Below are positions 53,365 through 63,974 of a DNA stretch of 64,000 bases, piece by piece; within the stretch, counting starts at the first letter, position 1; every line of letters starts with the position of its first letter. Position numbers and translations under genes: made by a program. Origin of the DNA: Herbaspirillum rubrisubalbicans. Lineage in GTDB: Bacteria; Pseudomonadota; Gammaproteobacteria; Burkholderiales; Burkholderiaceae_D. A model generated the notes under the pieces. That model did not search any database. It saw nothing but the letters and a program-made list of their open reading frames with translations, and was not told where the DNA came from. Location of the stretch: positions 4,836,001 through 4,900,000 of the forward strand of contig NZ_CP024996.1 in assembly GCF_003719195.1 (NCBI RefSeq), written 5' to 3'.

Positions 53365-55764
53365 TCAGAACAATTCGTTCTTCATCTGCGTCTTGGCCTT
53401 TTCTTCTTCCGGCGTCATCCCGCCGTGGTCGCCCATGCCCAGGTCGCGCACCATGGCGCTGGGCGGGAACTCGGCGTAATAGTATTCACCGCCCGATTCG
53501 ATCACGCCATCCGGTACCTTGCGGTCCACATTGGGCACATCCTTGAGCGCCTTGGACATGTAGCTAATCCACACCGGCAAGGCCAGGCCGCCACCGGTTT
53601 CACGGTCGCCCAGGCTCTTGGGTTGGTCGTAGCCGATCCAGGCGATGGCGGTCAGGCCGGGCTGGTAGCCGGCGAACCAGGCATCCATGGAGTCGTTGGT
53701 GGTACCGGTCTTGCCGGCCAGGTCGGTACGCTTCAACGACAGTGCCTTGACCGCCGTGCCATGGCGCACCACGTCGCGCAACATGCTGTCCATGATGAAG
53801 GCATTGCGGGCATCGATGACGCGGTTGGATTCATCGTCGGCCGTAGCCGGCTTGGCCTGCGAGAGCACTTCGCCATTGTTGTCGGTGACCTTGGTGATCA
53901 GGTAGGGATTGATCTTGTAGCCGCCGTTGGCAAACACCGAGTACGCACCCACCATCTGCAAGGGCGTGACGTTGCCCGCTCCCAGCGCCAGGGTCAGGTA
54001 GGGCGGGTTCTTGTCGGCATCGAAGCCGAAGCGGGTGATGTATTCCTGCGCATACTTCACGCCCACACGCTCCAGGATGCGGATGGAAACCAGGTTGATC
54101 GACTTCTGCAAGGCGCGGCGCATCGAGATCGGGCCTTCGAACTTGCCACCGTAGTTCTTGGGTTGCCACACCTGGCCACCAGTCTGGGTGAAGGTCAGCG
54201 GCGCATCATTGATGATGGTGGCCGGCGACAAACCCTTTTCCAGCGAAGACGAATAGATGAAGGGCTTGAAGGACGAACCCGGTTGACGCCAGGCCTGGGT
54301 GACGTGGTTGAACTTGTTGCGGTTGAAGTCGAAGCCGCCCACCAGCGAACGGATCGCGCCATCGTGCGAGTTCACCGAGACGAAGGCCGATTCCACTTCC
54401 GGCATCTGGGTGATGATCCAGTTGCTGCCATCCTGGAACACCCGGATGATGGCGCCGCGGCGGATCTTCTTCTGCGGCGGTGCCTTGTCCGACAGCAGGT
54501 TGGCGCCAAAGCCCAGACCGGCACCGGAAATACTGATCTCTTCGCCGGTGGCCAGCATGGCGGTGATTTCCTTGGGCTTGGCTTCCAGCACCACGGCCGC
54601 GACCATGTCGTCGCTGTCGGGGTGGTCGGCCAGCTCCACTTCGACCGCATCTTCCACCACTTCCTTGGAGGCGTTTTCCGGCAAGTCCATGTAGCCTTCC
54701 GGGCCGCGATAGCCGTGGCGGCGCTCGTAGTCGATGATGCCGCGACGCAAGGCGATGTAGGCCGCGTCCTGGTCCGCCTTGGTGATGGTGGTGAAGACGT
54801 TCAGGCCGCGCGTGTAGGTTTCATCCTTGTATTGCGCATAGATCAGTTGACGCGCCATTTCGGCCACGTATTCGGCGTGCATCCCGAAGGCCGAGCTGTC
54901 GCCCTTGACGCGCAATTCCTCATCCTTGGCCTCCTGATATTGCGCCTCGGTGATGTAGCCCAGCTGGCGCATCCGCAACAGGATGTACTGCTGGCGCGCG
55001 TGCGCGCGCTTGGGGTTGACCACCGGGTTGTAGGCCGAAGGCGCCTTGGGCAGGCCGGCCAGCATCGCGGCTTCGGCGATGGTGATGTCCTTCAACTGCT
55101 TGCCGAAATAGATCTGGGCGGCCGAGGCAAAGCCATAGGCGCGCTGGCCCAGATAGATCTGGTTCATGTAGACCTCGAGGATCTGGTCCTTGGTCAGGTT
55201 GTTCTCGATCTTCCAGGCCAGCGGGATTTCATAGAAGAACTTGCGCGTGGCCTTCTGCAGGAAGGTCGGCTCGTTGCTGGTCAGGAAGAAGTTGCGCGCC
55301 ACCTGCTGGGTGATGGTCGAGGCACCGCCACCGCCGCCGGAGAGGTTGGAGAAGGTAGCCCGCAGGATACCCTGGTAGTCCACCCCGCCGTGTTCATAGA
55401 AACGGTCATCCTCGATGGCCAGCACGGCCTTCTTCATGATGTCCGGGATGTCCTTGAAGTGCACCAGGTTGCGCCGTTCCTCGCCGAATTCGCCGATCAG
55501 CACGCCATCGGCCGAGAAGATGCGCAGCGGGATCTTGGGACGATAGTCGGTCAAGGTATCGAGGTCGGGCAGCTTGGGATAGGTCAGGGCGACGATGAAG
55601 GCCACGCCCAAAAGCGCCATCACGATCAGGCCAAAGAGGGTACCGAACAAGCCCAGCAGGATGCGCAATGACCAGTGCATCCGCTTGCGCGGGGCCTTTT
55701 CTGCGGGAGCACCCGTCGCCGATGCCGGTTTGGATTGATCGCCGCCGTTGGAAGATGAAGACAT
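53365..55764 (-). CDS. mrcA: Penicillin-binding protein 1A
   Basis: A 799-residue bifunctional murein synthase. A membrane anchor lies at residues 31-58. The glycosyltransferase domain has catalytic Glu118 in AIEDDRFYEHGGVDYQG. An OB-like insert covers about 330-430. The transpeptidase domain has SSFKPF near residue 497 and KTGTT near 683. Polymerises and cross-links peptidoglycan. It diverges from pilM, an arrangement common in beta- and gammaproteobacteria. Confidence 0.96.
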   Translation of the reverse strand: MSSSSNGGDQSKPASATGAPAEKAPRKRMHWSLRILLGLFGTLFGLIVMALLGVAFIVALTYPKLPDLDTLTDYRPKIPLRIFSADGVLIGEFGEERRNLVHFKDIPDIMKKAVLAIEDDRFYEHGGVDYQGILRATFSNLSGGGGGASTITQQVARNFFLTSNEPTFLQKATRKFFYEIPLAWKIENNLTKDQILEVYMNQIYLGQRAYGFASAAQIYFGKQLKDITIAEAAMLAGLPKAPSAYNPVVNPKRAHARQQYILLRMRQLGYITEAQYQEAKDEELRVKGDSSAFGMHAEYVAEMARQLIYAQYKDETYTRGLNVFTTITKADQDAAYIALRRGIIDYERRHGYRGPEGYMDLPENASKEVVEDAVEVELADHPDSDDMVAAVVLEAKPKEITAMLATGEEISISGAGLGFGANLLSDKAPPQKKIRRGAIIRVFQDGSNWIITQMPEVESAFVSVNSHDGAIRSLVGGFDFNRNKFNHVTQAWRQPGSSFKPFIYSSSLEKGLSPATIINDAPLTFTQTGGQVWQPKNYGGKFEGPISMRRALQKSINLVSIRILERVGVKYAQEYITRFGFDADKNPPYLTLALGAGNVTPLQMVGAYSVFANGGYKINPYLITKVTDNNGEVLSQAKPATADDESNRVIDARNAFIMDSMLRDVVRHGTAVKALSLKRTDLAGKTGTTNDSMDAWFAGYQPGLTAIAWIGYDQPKSLGDRETGGGLALPVWISYMSKALKDVPNVDRKVPDGVIESGGEYYYAEFPPSAMVRDLGMGDHGGMTPEEEKAKTQMKNELF

Positions 55765-56046
55765 TCGAGATAAGCGTTAAAGCAGGCCAAAACAGCAGGC
55801 CAAAGCCGGATTGGAAGAAACAAGCCCGCATTATAGCGGCTCGCCCCGACCGGCCGCGCAGCCAGGTGTTGCAAATAGACCAAAGGGCAAGAAGCCGGTT
55901 CCAATGCGCATCATTGGAATATGAAGGAAAGCGCAGCAAATGACGCAAATTGCCGCAAATTGCGCGGCATTCCTCAAGTTTCCTCTATTCCCGTCGTTCG
56001 GGCGCCGCTGGACAATCCATGCTTCCCTTGGCATGAGAGCTTCGGC

Positions 56047-56946
56047 ATGACTGGCTTCCCCCTTTTTTCCGACCACCGCAGCACGCGCCTGTGCGCCGGC
56101 CTGGACATCACCCCCGACCGCGTGCGCCTGGCCTTGCTGCGCCGCTGCGGACGGCGCGCCCAACTGCTGCGGCTTACACAACGCCTGACCGGTGGCGTGA
56201 TCTGTACCGATGGGCAGATCAGCGACTTCGACGCGCTGCTGCTAATGTGCCGTTCGCTGCTGGACGATCCGCTCTGCCACGGCGCGGCCCTGGCGCTGGC
56301 CTTGCCGGCCAGCGCCCTCATCGGTCGGCGCCTGGTGCTGCCGGCCGGCGCCACGCCCGTACAAAGGCTGGTGCAAGTACGCGCCGAAATGGCGGCGCAC
56401 GGCGTGGGTGCGGATGATCATGCGCTGGATTACCTGGAACTCGGCCCGCAACCCGCCTCGCCCGCCGATACTCAGGTGCTGGCCCTGGCCGCCCCCACGC
56501 TGGCTGTCGAAGACCGGCTGGCGCTGGCTGCGGCGCTGAGCCGGCCGCTGGCCACGCTGGCGCCGGAAGACCTGTGCCTGGCAGCGTGGCTGCGTGCCGA
56601 CCAGCGCAGTGGAGAACATGCCGTGCTGCGCCTGGATCGCGGCGGCAACTGGCTGCTGCTGGGTGCCGGCCCCGGCCATCCCCTGCCGCCGCAGACCGCC
56701 TCGGGCGGATACCTGGCCCTGCTGGCCCGCGCCGCGCCGATCCTGCGGCCCCTGCCGCGACGGCTGCTGTTGAGCGGCGATCATCCAGCGCTGGGGGCCA
56801 TGGCGCGTGCCTTCAGCAAGTATGCCGGGCTGGATGCACAAGTGGCCACCCCGCCCAGCTCGCTGATGCTCTCGCCCCAGATCGCCGCGCAGATTCCCAC
56901 CGACTACCAACTGGCGCTGGCCCTGGCCTGGGAGGGATTGGCATGA
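56047..56946 (+). CDS. pilM: PilM-like type IV pilus assembly protein
   Basis: A 299-residue cytoplasmic actin-fold protein, shorter than the usual 350. CAGLDITPDRVRLALL near residue 15 corresponds to the PilM phosphate-1 region, and the C-terminal YQLALALAWEGLA is typical. ATG 56047 is preferred over ATG 55921. Overall divergence from canonical PilM is high, so the name rests on position and this motif. Confidence 0.78.
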   Translation: MTGFPLFSDHRSTRLCAGLDITPDRVRLALLRRCGRRAQLLRLTQRLTGGVICTDGQISDFDALLLMCRSLLDDPLCHGAALALALPASALIGRRLVLPAGATPVQRLVQVRAEMAAHGVGADDHALDYLELGPQPASPADTQVLALAAPTLAVEDRLALAAALSRPLATLAPEDLCLAAWLRADQRSGEHAVLRLDRGGNWLLLGAGPGHPLPPQTASGGYLALLARAAPILRPLPRRLLLSGDHPALGAMARAFSKYAGLDAQVATPPSSLMLSPQIAAQIPTDYQLALALAWEGLA

Positions 56947-57509
56947 GTTGCGGATTCGATTTCTCCCGCTCCCCGGCGCAGCGGCGGCGCACACTGGAAC
57001 GAAACTTCTATCGCGCGCTGGCCGCCGCCACGCTGCTGGGCTGTTTGCTGGCCGTCCTGCCGGGTGCGCGCATTTTCCTTCATACACGCTCTTTCCAGGA
57101 GGCCAACGCGCTATTGCGCCAGGCGCTGCACAGCTTGGCACCGCAGGTACAGCAAACCGCGGCACTGCGCCAGCGCATCGAGGCCTTGGAAAAACAACTG
57201 GCGGCCCAGCAACAATTGACCCTGCGCCGCCAGCAAGCCAGCCTGCTGCTACGCAGTGCCGCGCAGGCGGCCCAGGCGGCGAACAGCCCACTGCGCCTGC
57301 AACGCATCCTGCTGCAAGCCGATCGCGCCGAGTTGCGCGGCCAGGCCGCCAGCGCCCAGGAGCTGCGCGACTTCACCAACGCGCTGGCCGGCGCCGGCCT
57401 GGAAGGCGCCACGCTCAATGACCTGCTGGCCGAGGACGGCGCCTATGCCTTCAGCCTGATCATCCCGCTGGCGCCGCCCCCGGCAGCAGCGCGTGGAGCG
57501 ACACCATGA
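56943..57509 (+). CDS. pilN: PilN-like type IV pilus assembly protein
   Basis: A 188-residue membrane protein: short cytoplasmic start, one helix (about residues 27-45), and a coiled-coil rich in Gln and Leu. The PilN hallmark INLLPWR near the N-terminus is absent; the start reads MSCGFDFSRSPAQRRRT. It overlaps pilM by ATGA. The open frame upstream is a shadow. Confidence 0.75.
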   Translation: MSCGFDFSRSPAQRRRTLERNFYRALAAATLLGCLLAVLPGARIFLHTRSFQEANALLRQALHSLAPQVQQTAALRQRIEALEKQLAAQQQLTLRRQQASLLLRSAAQAAQAANSPLRLQRILLQADRAELRGQAASAQELRDFTNALAGAGLEGATLNDLLAEDGAYAFSLIIPLAPPPAAARGATP

Positions 57510-58096
57510 AGACCACCCCTTTGCATACCCATCCCGCTCACTGGCCGCTGCCCGCACGCCTGGCGCTGGGGCTGCTGACCATCGCCCTGTGCGCACTCAG
57601 CGGCCTGTTATTGGCGGTCGATGAGCTGGACGACCAGCGCCAGGCGGCACGCCAGCAACAACAGGACTTGCGTGCGCAATACCAGGCGGCACTGACGCAG
57701 GTGGCGCAGCAGGCCACGCTGCAATCGCGCCAGAACGCGCTGGAGCTGCAACTGGCCGAGCATCAGAACCAGCTCTGGCCACCGGACCAACTGCAAGCCG
57801 AACTGCTGCAGGCCAAGCTGGCGCGCAGGGCCAACGAATGTGGACTGACGCTGGAATCCTTCAAACCCCTGAGCGGCAAGCTGGGGGCGGCCATCGTGCT
57901 GCGCGGCAGTCATGCCGGGATGCTGCGTTTCATCGAACTGGTCAGCAGCGCGCCACTGCCGGTGCTGTTCGAAAGCCTGGACATCAGCGCGGTCGAGCAT
58001 CACGGCCGGGCCATGCTGCAGATGAACGCCAGTGTCAGCGCACCCGCCGCCAGCCCTGCGACTACCGCCCACCCCATCCAGGAGCCCAGGTCATGA
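57506..58096 (+). CDS. pilO: PilO-like type IV pilus assembly protein
   Basis: A 196-residue membrane protein with one helix (about residues 18-38), a coiled-coil to about 105, and a ferredoxin-like end (GGSHAGMLRFIELVS-like, here RGSHAGMLRFIELVS). It overlaps pilN by four bases. Confidence 0.82.
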   Translation: MKTTPLHTHPAHWPLPARLALGLLTIALCALSGLLLAVDELDDQRQAARQQQQDLRAQYQAALTQVAQQATLQSRQNALELQLAEHQNQLWPPDQLQAELLQAKLARRANECGLTLESFKPLSGKLGAAIVLRGSHAGMLRFIELVSSAPLPVLFESLDISAVEHHGRAMLQMNASVSAPAASPATTAHPIQEPRS

Positions 58097-58767
58097 AACT
58101 GCTGTCGTTGACGCTCTCGCCGCTGCTGCTGGCCGCGGCTGTCTATGGCACGCTGCAGGCGGTGCAGCATCCCGATGAAGCCGCCGCCACCCGCGTCTGG
58201 ATGGAGAGTACGCGACCACTGTCACCGCCGCCACCGCCCACCGTCCCCGCTGGCCGGGCCCCGACCAGCGCGCCGACCGAGAGCGACGACAGCGAATTGG
58301 CCGATCCCTTCCATCCTCAGCAAGACGCGCCCGCCAGCCAACCCAAGCGCGCCCCTCCCAGCGCCGATGAGGACGACGATGAAGCCAGCCCCAGCCACAC
58401 CTTCTCCCCAACCGCAACAAGCGTAGCAAGCGCCGCCCCCGCACCTGCCACGCTGCGCCTGCTAGGCACTTTGCGACGCGACCAGCACTGGATCGCCATC
58501 GCCGAACTGGATGGCGCCACCCATCGCCTGCAGGTCGGCGACATGTTGCCGGGCGGCCTGGGGCAAGTGATGGCCGTGCGCGAAGAACAGATCGACATCG
58601 CTCATGCCGGCAACACCAGGACCATCTCGATGGCGAGCTACCAGGGAGCGGCTCCCCCTGCGTGGGTGCCGCCCGTCCCTGCTTTTTCCATGAAAACCAG
58701 CCGGGCATCGCGCTTTACAGCACGCAAGACCAAACGCCGCCTGATCAGGCCGGGAGTCACGCCATGA
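58093..58767 (+). CDS. pilP: PilP-like type IV pilus assembly protein, without lipobox
   Basis: A 224-residue protein with a hydrophobic N-terminus (about residues 3-20). A Pro/Ala/Ser-rich linker is followed by a C-terminal PilP-like domain (about 125-195: LRLLGTLRRDQHWIAIAELDG, LQVGDMLPGGLGQVMAV, parts only). Canonical PilP is a lipoprotein, but no Cys occurs in the first 40 residues. It overlaps pilO and pilQ by ATGA. Confidence 0.75.
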   Translation: MKLLSLTLSPLLLAAAVYGTLQAVQHPDEAAATRVWMESTRPLSPPPPPTVPAGRAPTSAPTESDDSELADPFHPQQDAPASQPKRAPPSADEDDDEASPSHTFSPTATSVASAAPAPATLRLLGTLRRDQHWIAIAELDGATHRLQVGDMLPGGLGQVMAVREEQIDIAHAGNTRTISMASYQGAAPPAWVPPVPAFSMKTSRASRFTARKTKRRLIRPGVTP

Positions 58768-60830
58768 AGATCCTGCTGCTGATGCTGGCTGCCCTGCTGA
58801 CCCAGAGTGCCAGCGCCGAAAACCGCCTGCACGCCATCGACCTGCACCACCGCCCAGATGGCGTCACCCTGGAACTGCGACTGCTGCATCCGGTCGATGC
58901 GGCGCTGGTGGGCAACTTCCAGTTGATCGATCCGCCGCAACTGGTGCTGGATCTGCCCCGGACCACCGCGGCTGCACATCTGGCGCGCAGCATTGCCGGC
59001 AGCGGCCTGCTCAAGCGCATCCTGCTGGCCTCCGACGACGAACGCCTGCGCCTGCAGTTACAACTGAAGCAGGCCGTCATCCATCGCCTGCGCACCGAGG
59101 GTGACAGCTTGCTGGTGGACCTGGAACTGCGCCCCGCGGCTGATCCAGCTGAACTACACGCCATCGAGTTGCAGCGCGGGCCGCTAGGCGAAGCGCGGAT
59201 GACAGTGGAACTGGGCAGCAGCAGCCATACCGTGCAGGTCCGCCAACTGGGCCGCCGCCTGATTGCCGATATCGCCGGTGCCAGCCTGCCGCCCGCGCTG
59301 CGGCGACAGGTGGAGGTCGGTCGCTTCGCCACGCCGCTCACGCACTACAGCGCCTACCCCCACGAAGGCGGCGTGCGCCTGGTGCTGGAGGCGCAAGGCC
59401 AATGGCGCTACCAGGCCTACCAGAGCGGACAGCGCTTGATGATCGATGTGCTGCCGGTGCTCGCCGGCAGCACATCGCCAGGATTGCAGGACGGCAAGAC
59501 CTATGCCGGCGACCGGCTGTCGCTGAACTTCCAGAATATCGACGTGCGCACTGCCTTGCAGGTGCTGGCCGACTTCAGCGGCGTCAACCTGGTGGCCAGT
59601 GACGCGGTCACCGGCCAGTTGAGCCTGCGCCTGAAAGACCTGCCCTGGGACCAGGCGCTGGACATGATCCTGCAGGCGCGGGGCCTGGAGATGCGACGCA
59701 GCGGCGAGGTGCTGTGGATCGCCCCGCGCGAGGAAATGCTGGCGCGCGAACGCCAGGAGCTGGAGCAGAAGGCCATGATCGCCGACCTCGAACCGCTGCA
59801 CGCCGAAAGCTTCCAGCTCAACTACCAGCGCGCCGATACCTTGCGCAAGGCGCTGGGCATCGGCGAAGACGGCAACACCCAGGCCAATCGCCGCAACAGC
59901 CTGCTGTCACGCCGCGGCAGTGCCATGATCGACAGCCACACCAACCAGTTGCTGGTGACCGATACCCTGGCCGTGCTGGCCAACGTGCGCAAGCTCATCG
60001 AGCGCATCGACGTGGCTTCGCGCCAGGTGCTCATCGAAGCGCGCATCGTCGAGGCCGATGACAGCTTCGCCCGCAACCTGGGCGTCAAGCTGGGCCTGGC
60101 AGTGACCACACGCGGCTCCGCGCTGGGCAATAGCTATGCGGCCGTCGGCGAGCAAAGCGGCCAAGGCAGCCCGAGCAGCCAGAACCCACAGGCCGCTCCG
60201 ACCGGCCAGGCTCCTGCTGGCCCCACCCTGCGCGATCCAGCCCTGAACCTGCGCGCCGAAGCCCTCAGCGGCGCCACCCCGGGCAGCTTCGCCTTCACCC
60301 TCTTCAATGCTGCCGCCCAGCGCTTCCTCAACGTCGAACTGTCGGCGCTGGAAGCCGATGGGCGCGGCAAGATCGTCTCCAGCCCGCGCCTGGTCACGGC
60401 CGACCAGCAGACCGCCCTGATCGAGCAGGGCGAAGAAATTCCCTACCAGCAAGCCGCCGGCAACGGCACCACCTCGACCGCCTTCAAGAAGGCCAACCTG
60501 AAACTGGAAGTCACGCCCCAGATCACCCCGGACGGTAATGTGATCCTGGACGTGGACGTCAACAAGGACAGCCGCGGCAGCGTCACGCCGGGCGGCCTGG
60601 CGATCAATACCAAGCACATCAAGACCAAGGTCCAGGTGGAAGACGGCGGCACGGTAGTCATCGGCGGCATCTATACCCAGACCGACAACGACCAGGAAAC
60701 CCGGGTACCGCTGCTGGGCGAGATCCCGGTGCTGGGAGCGCTGTTTCGCAGCCAGAGCAAGGTGCGCGACAAGACCGAATTGCTGATTTTCCTCACGCCC
60801 CGCATCGTCGCCACGCCGCGCCCGTATTGA
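58764..60830 (+). CDS. pilQ: Type IV pilus secretin PilQ
   Basis: A 688-residue outer-membrane secretin. A signal peptide (to about residue 18) is followed by AMIN domains to about 235. An STN-type domain lies near 252-310 (LSLNFQNIDVRTALQVLADF). The secretin core runs from about 480 to the end, with VPLLGEIPVLGALFRSQ and ELLIFLTPRIV. It forms the pilus exit pore. Confidence 0.93.
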   Translation: MKILLLMLAALLTQSASAENRLHAIDLHHRPDGVTLELRLLHPVDAALVGNFQLIDPPQLVLDLPRTTAAAHLARSIAGSGLLKRILLASDDERLRLQLQLKQAVIHRLRTEGDSLLVDLELRPAADPAELHAIELQRGPLGEARMTVELGSSSHTVQVRQLGRRLIADIAGASLPPALRRQVEVGRFATPLTHYSAYPHEGGVRLVLEAQGQWRYQAYQSGQRLMIDVLPVLAGSTSPGLQDGKTYAGDRLSLNFQNIDVRTALQVLADFSGVNLVASDAVTGQLSLRLKDLPWDQALDMILQARGLEMRRSGEVLWIAPREEMLARERQELEQKAMIADLEPLHAESFQLNYQRADTLRKALGIGEDGNTQANRRNSLLSRRGSAMIDSHTNQLLVTDTLAVLANVRKLIERIDVASRQVLIEARIVEADDSFARNLGVKLGLAVTTRGSALGNSYAAVGEQSGQGSPSSQNPQAAPTGQAPAGPTLRDPALNLRAEALSGATPGSFAFTLFNAAAQRFLNVELSALEADGRGKIVSSPRLVTADQQTALIEQGEEIPYQQAAGNGTTSTAFKKANLKLEVTPQITPDGNVILDVDVNKDSRGSVTPGGLAINTKHIKTKVQVEDGGTVVIGGIYTQTDNDQETRVPLLGEIPVLGALFRSQSKVRDKTELLIFLTPRIVATPRPY

Positions 60831-61029
60831 GCGCCACGCCACGGGCTGCGGGATTTTTCCCCGGTGGCAGGGCAAAGGACGGTAAAATCGCTGTTCCAGG
60901 CCCGTGGCGCCGGGCGCCAGCCCGCCAGCGGCGGCCCTGGTAGCCGTCCACCGGGCGGCAGGCGACCGTGCCAACAGACGTGCGGCGCCATGACATTGGC
61001 CAGTAGCGCAGAGCGCAGAATTCTTAGAT

Positions 61030-62820
61030 ATGACTGGAAGCATCTTCCTTGTCGGCCTGATGGGAGCCGGCAAGACCACCATAGGCCGGGCCCTGGCCAA
61101 AAAGCTGAACAAGCGCTTCATCGATTCGGATCACGAAATCGAGGCGCGGACCGGTGCCACCATCCCGGTGATCTTCGAGATCGAGGGCGAGGAGAACTTC
61201 CGCCGCCGCGAAGCCGAGGTGATCCGCGAACTGGCGGCCCTGCCCGACATCGTGCTGGCCACCGGCGGCGGCGCGGTCCTGCGCGCCGAGAACCGCGAAA
61301 ACCTCAAGAAGGGCGGCACCGTCGTCTACCTGCGCGCCAGCATCAACCAGATCCTGCAGCGCACCGGACGCGACAAGAACCGCCCGCTGCTGCAGATCGC
61401 CGACCCGCGTCGCAAGCTGGAAGAACTCTCGCGCCAGCGCGACCCGCTGTACCGCGAGGTAGCCGATTTCGTGGTCGAAACCAACCGTCCCAATGTGCAA
61501 TTCCTGGTGCAGACCATCATCAGCCATCTGGAACTGTCACCCAAGCAAGAGGACTGGCTGGTCAGCCCGGAACCTGACGAAACCGTCGTATTGGAAACCA
61601 GCAGCGCCGTGCTCACCCAGGCCGCCGACGGTTCCAGCACGGTGTCACACCATCACTCCACCCAGATCTTCCATGGCGCTGCCAGCGCCCAATCCGAGCC
61701 TCATCGCATGAACCAGAACCACGCCTCCAGCGCCGCTCCCCTCGCCCTGCAAGTCGAACTGGGCGAACGCAGCTACCCCATCCATATCGGCCATGGCCTG
61801 CTGGACGATGCCAAGCTGCTGCCGCAGTACGTCAAGGGCAAGCGCGTCGCCATCGTCACCAACGACAAGGTCGGCCCGCTCTACCTGGACAAGGTCGGCA
61901 ATGCCCTGCGCGCGGCCGGCAAGCAGGTCACCGAGATCGTGCTGCCCGATGGCGAGGAAGAAAAGAACTGGGCCAGCCTGATGAAGATCTTCGATCGCCT
62001 GCTGGCCGACAAGTGTGATCGCAAGACTACCCTCATCGCCCTCGGTGGCGGCGTGATCGGCGACCTGACCGGCTTTGCGGCAGCTTCCTACATGCGTGGC
62101 GTGCCCTTCGTGCAAGTGCCTACCACGCTGCTGTCGCAAGTGGATTCGTCGGTCGGCGGCAAGACCGGCATCAACCACCCGCTGGGCAAGAACATGATCG
62201 GTGCCTTCTACCAGCCGCAGGCCGTCATCGCCGATACCGCCACGCTGCACACCCTGCCGCCGCGCGAACTGGCGGCTGGCATTGCCGAAGTCATCAAGCA
62301 CGGCGCCATCATCGATGCGCCCTTCTTCGACTGGATTGAAACCAATATGGCGCGCCTGGTCTCCAAGGATGACGCCGCCCTGGCCTATGCCATCCAGCGT
62401 TCCTGCGAGATCAAGGCCGAGGTGGTGCGCCAGGATGAACGCGAAGGCGGCCTGCGCGCCATCCTCAACTTCGGCCACACATTTGGCCATGCGATTGAGA
62501 ATGGCCTCGGCTACGGCCAGTGGCTGCATGGCGAAGCGGTCGGTTGCGGCATGGTGATGGCGGCCGACCTGTCGCAGCGCCTGGGCTATATCGACCACGC
62601 CACGCGCGAGCGCATCCGCGCCGTGACCGCTGCCGCCGGCCTGCCGACGGTGGCCCCGAACCTGGGCACTGAGCGCTGGCTGGACCTGATGGAAGTGGAC
62701 AAGAAGAATGAAGGCGGCGCGATCAAGTTCATCCTGATCAAGCCGCTGGGCAGTCCCCTGATCACCAACGCGCCGCAGGACTTGCTCTTGCAAACCCTGG
62801 CGGCCTGCACCGGAGAATAA
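61030..62820 (+). CDS. aroKB: Shikimate kinase fused to 3-dehydroquinate synthase (AroK-AroB)
   Basis: One 596-residue frame. Residues 1 to about 175 form shikimate kinase with the P-loop [11 protein letters not shown] and ATGGGAVLR. About 60 residues of Ser/His/Gln-rich linker follow (to about 235). The rest is dehydroquinate synthase with [19 protein letters not shown] and [13 protein letters not shown]. No stop occurs between the two. ATG 61708 (residue 227) could start a separate AroB, though no good ribosome site precedes it. It follows pilQ, the usual aroK-aroB place. Confidence 0.9.
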   Translation: MTGSIFLVGLMGAGKTTIGRALAKKLNKRFIDSDHEIEARTGATIPVIFEIEGEENFRRREAEVIRELAALPDIVLATGGGAVLRAENRENLKKGGTVVYLRASINQILQRTGRDKNRPLLQIADPRRKLEELSRQRDPLYREVADFVVETNRPNVQFLVQTIISHLELSPKQEDWLVSPEPDETVVLETSSAVLTQAADGSSTVSHHHSTQIFHGAASAQSEPHRMNQNHASSAAPLALQVELGERSYPIHIGHGLLDDAKLLPQYVKGKRVAIVTNDKVGPLYLDKVGNALRAAGKQVTEIVLPDGEEEKNWASLMKIFDRLLADKCDRKTTLIALGGGVIGDLTGFAAASYMRGVPFVQVPTTLLSQVDSSVGGKTGINHPLGKNMIGAFYQPQAVIADTATLHTLPPRELAAGIAEVIKHGAIIDAPFFDWIETNMARLVSKDDAALAYAIQRSCEIKAEVVRQDEREGGLRAILNFGHTFGHAIENGLGYGQWLHGEAVGCGMVMAADLSQRLGYIDHATRERIRAVTAAAGLPTVAPNLGTERWLDLMEVDKKNEGGAIKFILIKPLGSPLITNAPQDLLLQTLAACTGE

Positions 62821-62822
62821 AC

Positions 62823-63974
62823 ATGCACACTGAAGCGCCCGACCACCTCGCCCCCTATGCCGCCCACTCGGCAAGTTCGCGGGGCCGGCGCTACAGTGAG
62901 ACCCCGCCCGGATCGCGCAGCGAGTTCCAGCGCGACCGTGACCGCATCGTCCATTCCACCGCTTTTCGTCGCCTCGAATACAAGACGCAAGTCTTCGTCA
63001 ATCATGAAGGCGACCTGTTCCGTACCCGCCTGACCCACAGCATCGAAGTCGCACAGATCGCCCGCTCCTGCGCACGCAACCTGCAACTGAACGAAGACCT
63101 GGTGGAAGCCATCTCGCTGGCCCACGACCTCGGCCACACGCCTTTCGGCCACGCCGGCCAGGATGAGCTGAACCACTGCATGAAGCATCACGGCGGTTTC
63201 GAACACAACCTGCAAAGCCTGCGCGTAGTCGATGAGCTGGAGCAGCACTATGGCGCCTTCGATGGTCTGAACCTCACCTTCGAGACACGCGAAGGCATAC
63301 TCAAGCACTGCTCGCTGCACAACGCCCGTCAGTTGGGCGAGATCGGCGTGCGCTTCCTGGAAAGGAAGCAACCTTCACTGGAAGCGCAGCTGGCCAACCT
63401 GGCCGATGAAATCGCCTACAACAACCATGACATCGACGATGGCCTACGTTCGGGCTTACTGACGATGGAATTGATGAGCGAAGTCGATTTCTTCGGACGC
63501 CATCTGCGCGAGGTGACGCAAGCCTATCCCGGCATCACCGGGCGCCGCGTGATCCATGAGACGGTACGCCGCATGATCAATGCCCTGATCGTCGATCTGA
63601 TCCAGACCTCGCGCGCCCACATTGCCGAGATCGCCCCGCGCGACATCGAAGAAGTGCGCAATGCGCCGCCATTGATCGCCTTTTCCAATGCGATGGCCAG
63701 CGAAGCGGCGGAGCTCAAGAAATTCCTGCGCGAAAAGCTCTACCGTCACTACCAGGTCAATCGCATGACCGCCAAGGCGCGCCGCATCATCGCCGAGATG
63801 TTCCAAGCCTTCATGGGACAACCCAACCTCTTGCCACCGGACTACCAGGTCAAGGGCATCGCCGACGATACCCAGCGCCTGGACAAGCAGGCGCGCAAGG
63901 TAGCCGACTACATCGCCGGCATGACCGACCGCTATGCCATCCGTGAACACCGCCGTCTGTTCGTGATGGAATGA
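62823..63974 (+). CDS. dgt: Deoxyguanosinetriphosphate triphosphohydrolase-like protein
   Basis: A 383-residue HD-superfamily enzyme of the dGTPase family. [11 protein letters not shown] carries the first metal His, [19 protein letters not shown] the HD pair and following His, and [21 protein letters not shown] ([16 protein letters not shown]) the last Asp. It hydrolyses dNTPs to nucleosides and triphosphate in related proteins. It starts two bases after aroKB. Confidence 0.93.
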   Translation: MHTEAPDHLAPYAAHSASSRGRRYSETPPGSRSEFQRDRDRIVHSTAFRRLEYKTQVFVNHEGDLFRTRLTHSIEVAQIARSCARNLQLNEDLVEAISLAHDLGHTPFGHAGQDELNHCMKHHGGFEHNLQSLRVVDELEQHYGAFDGLNLTFETREGILKHCSLHNARQLGEIGVRFLERKQPSLEAQLANLADEIAYNNHDIDDGLRSGLLTMELMSEVDFFGRHLREVTQAYPGITGRRVIHETVRRMINALIVDLIQTSRAHIAEIAPRDIEEVRNAPPLIAFSNAMASEAAELKKFLREKLYRHYQVNRMTAKARRIIAEMFQAFMGQPNLLPPDYQVKGIADDTQRLDKQARKVADYIAGMTDRYAIREHRRLFVME

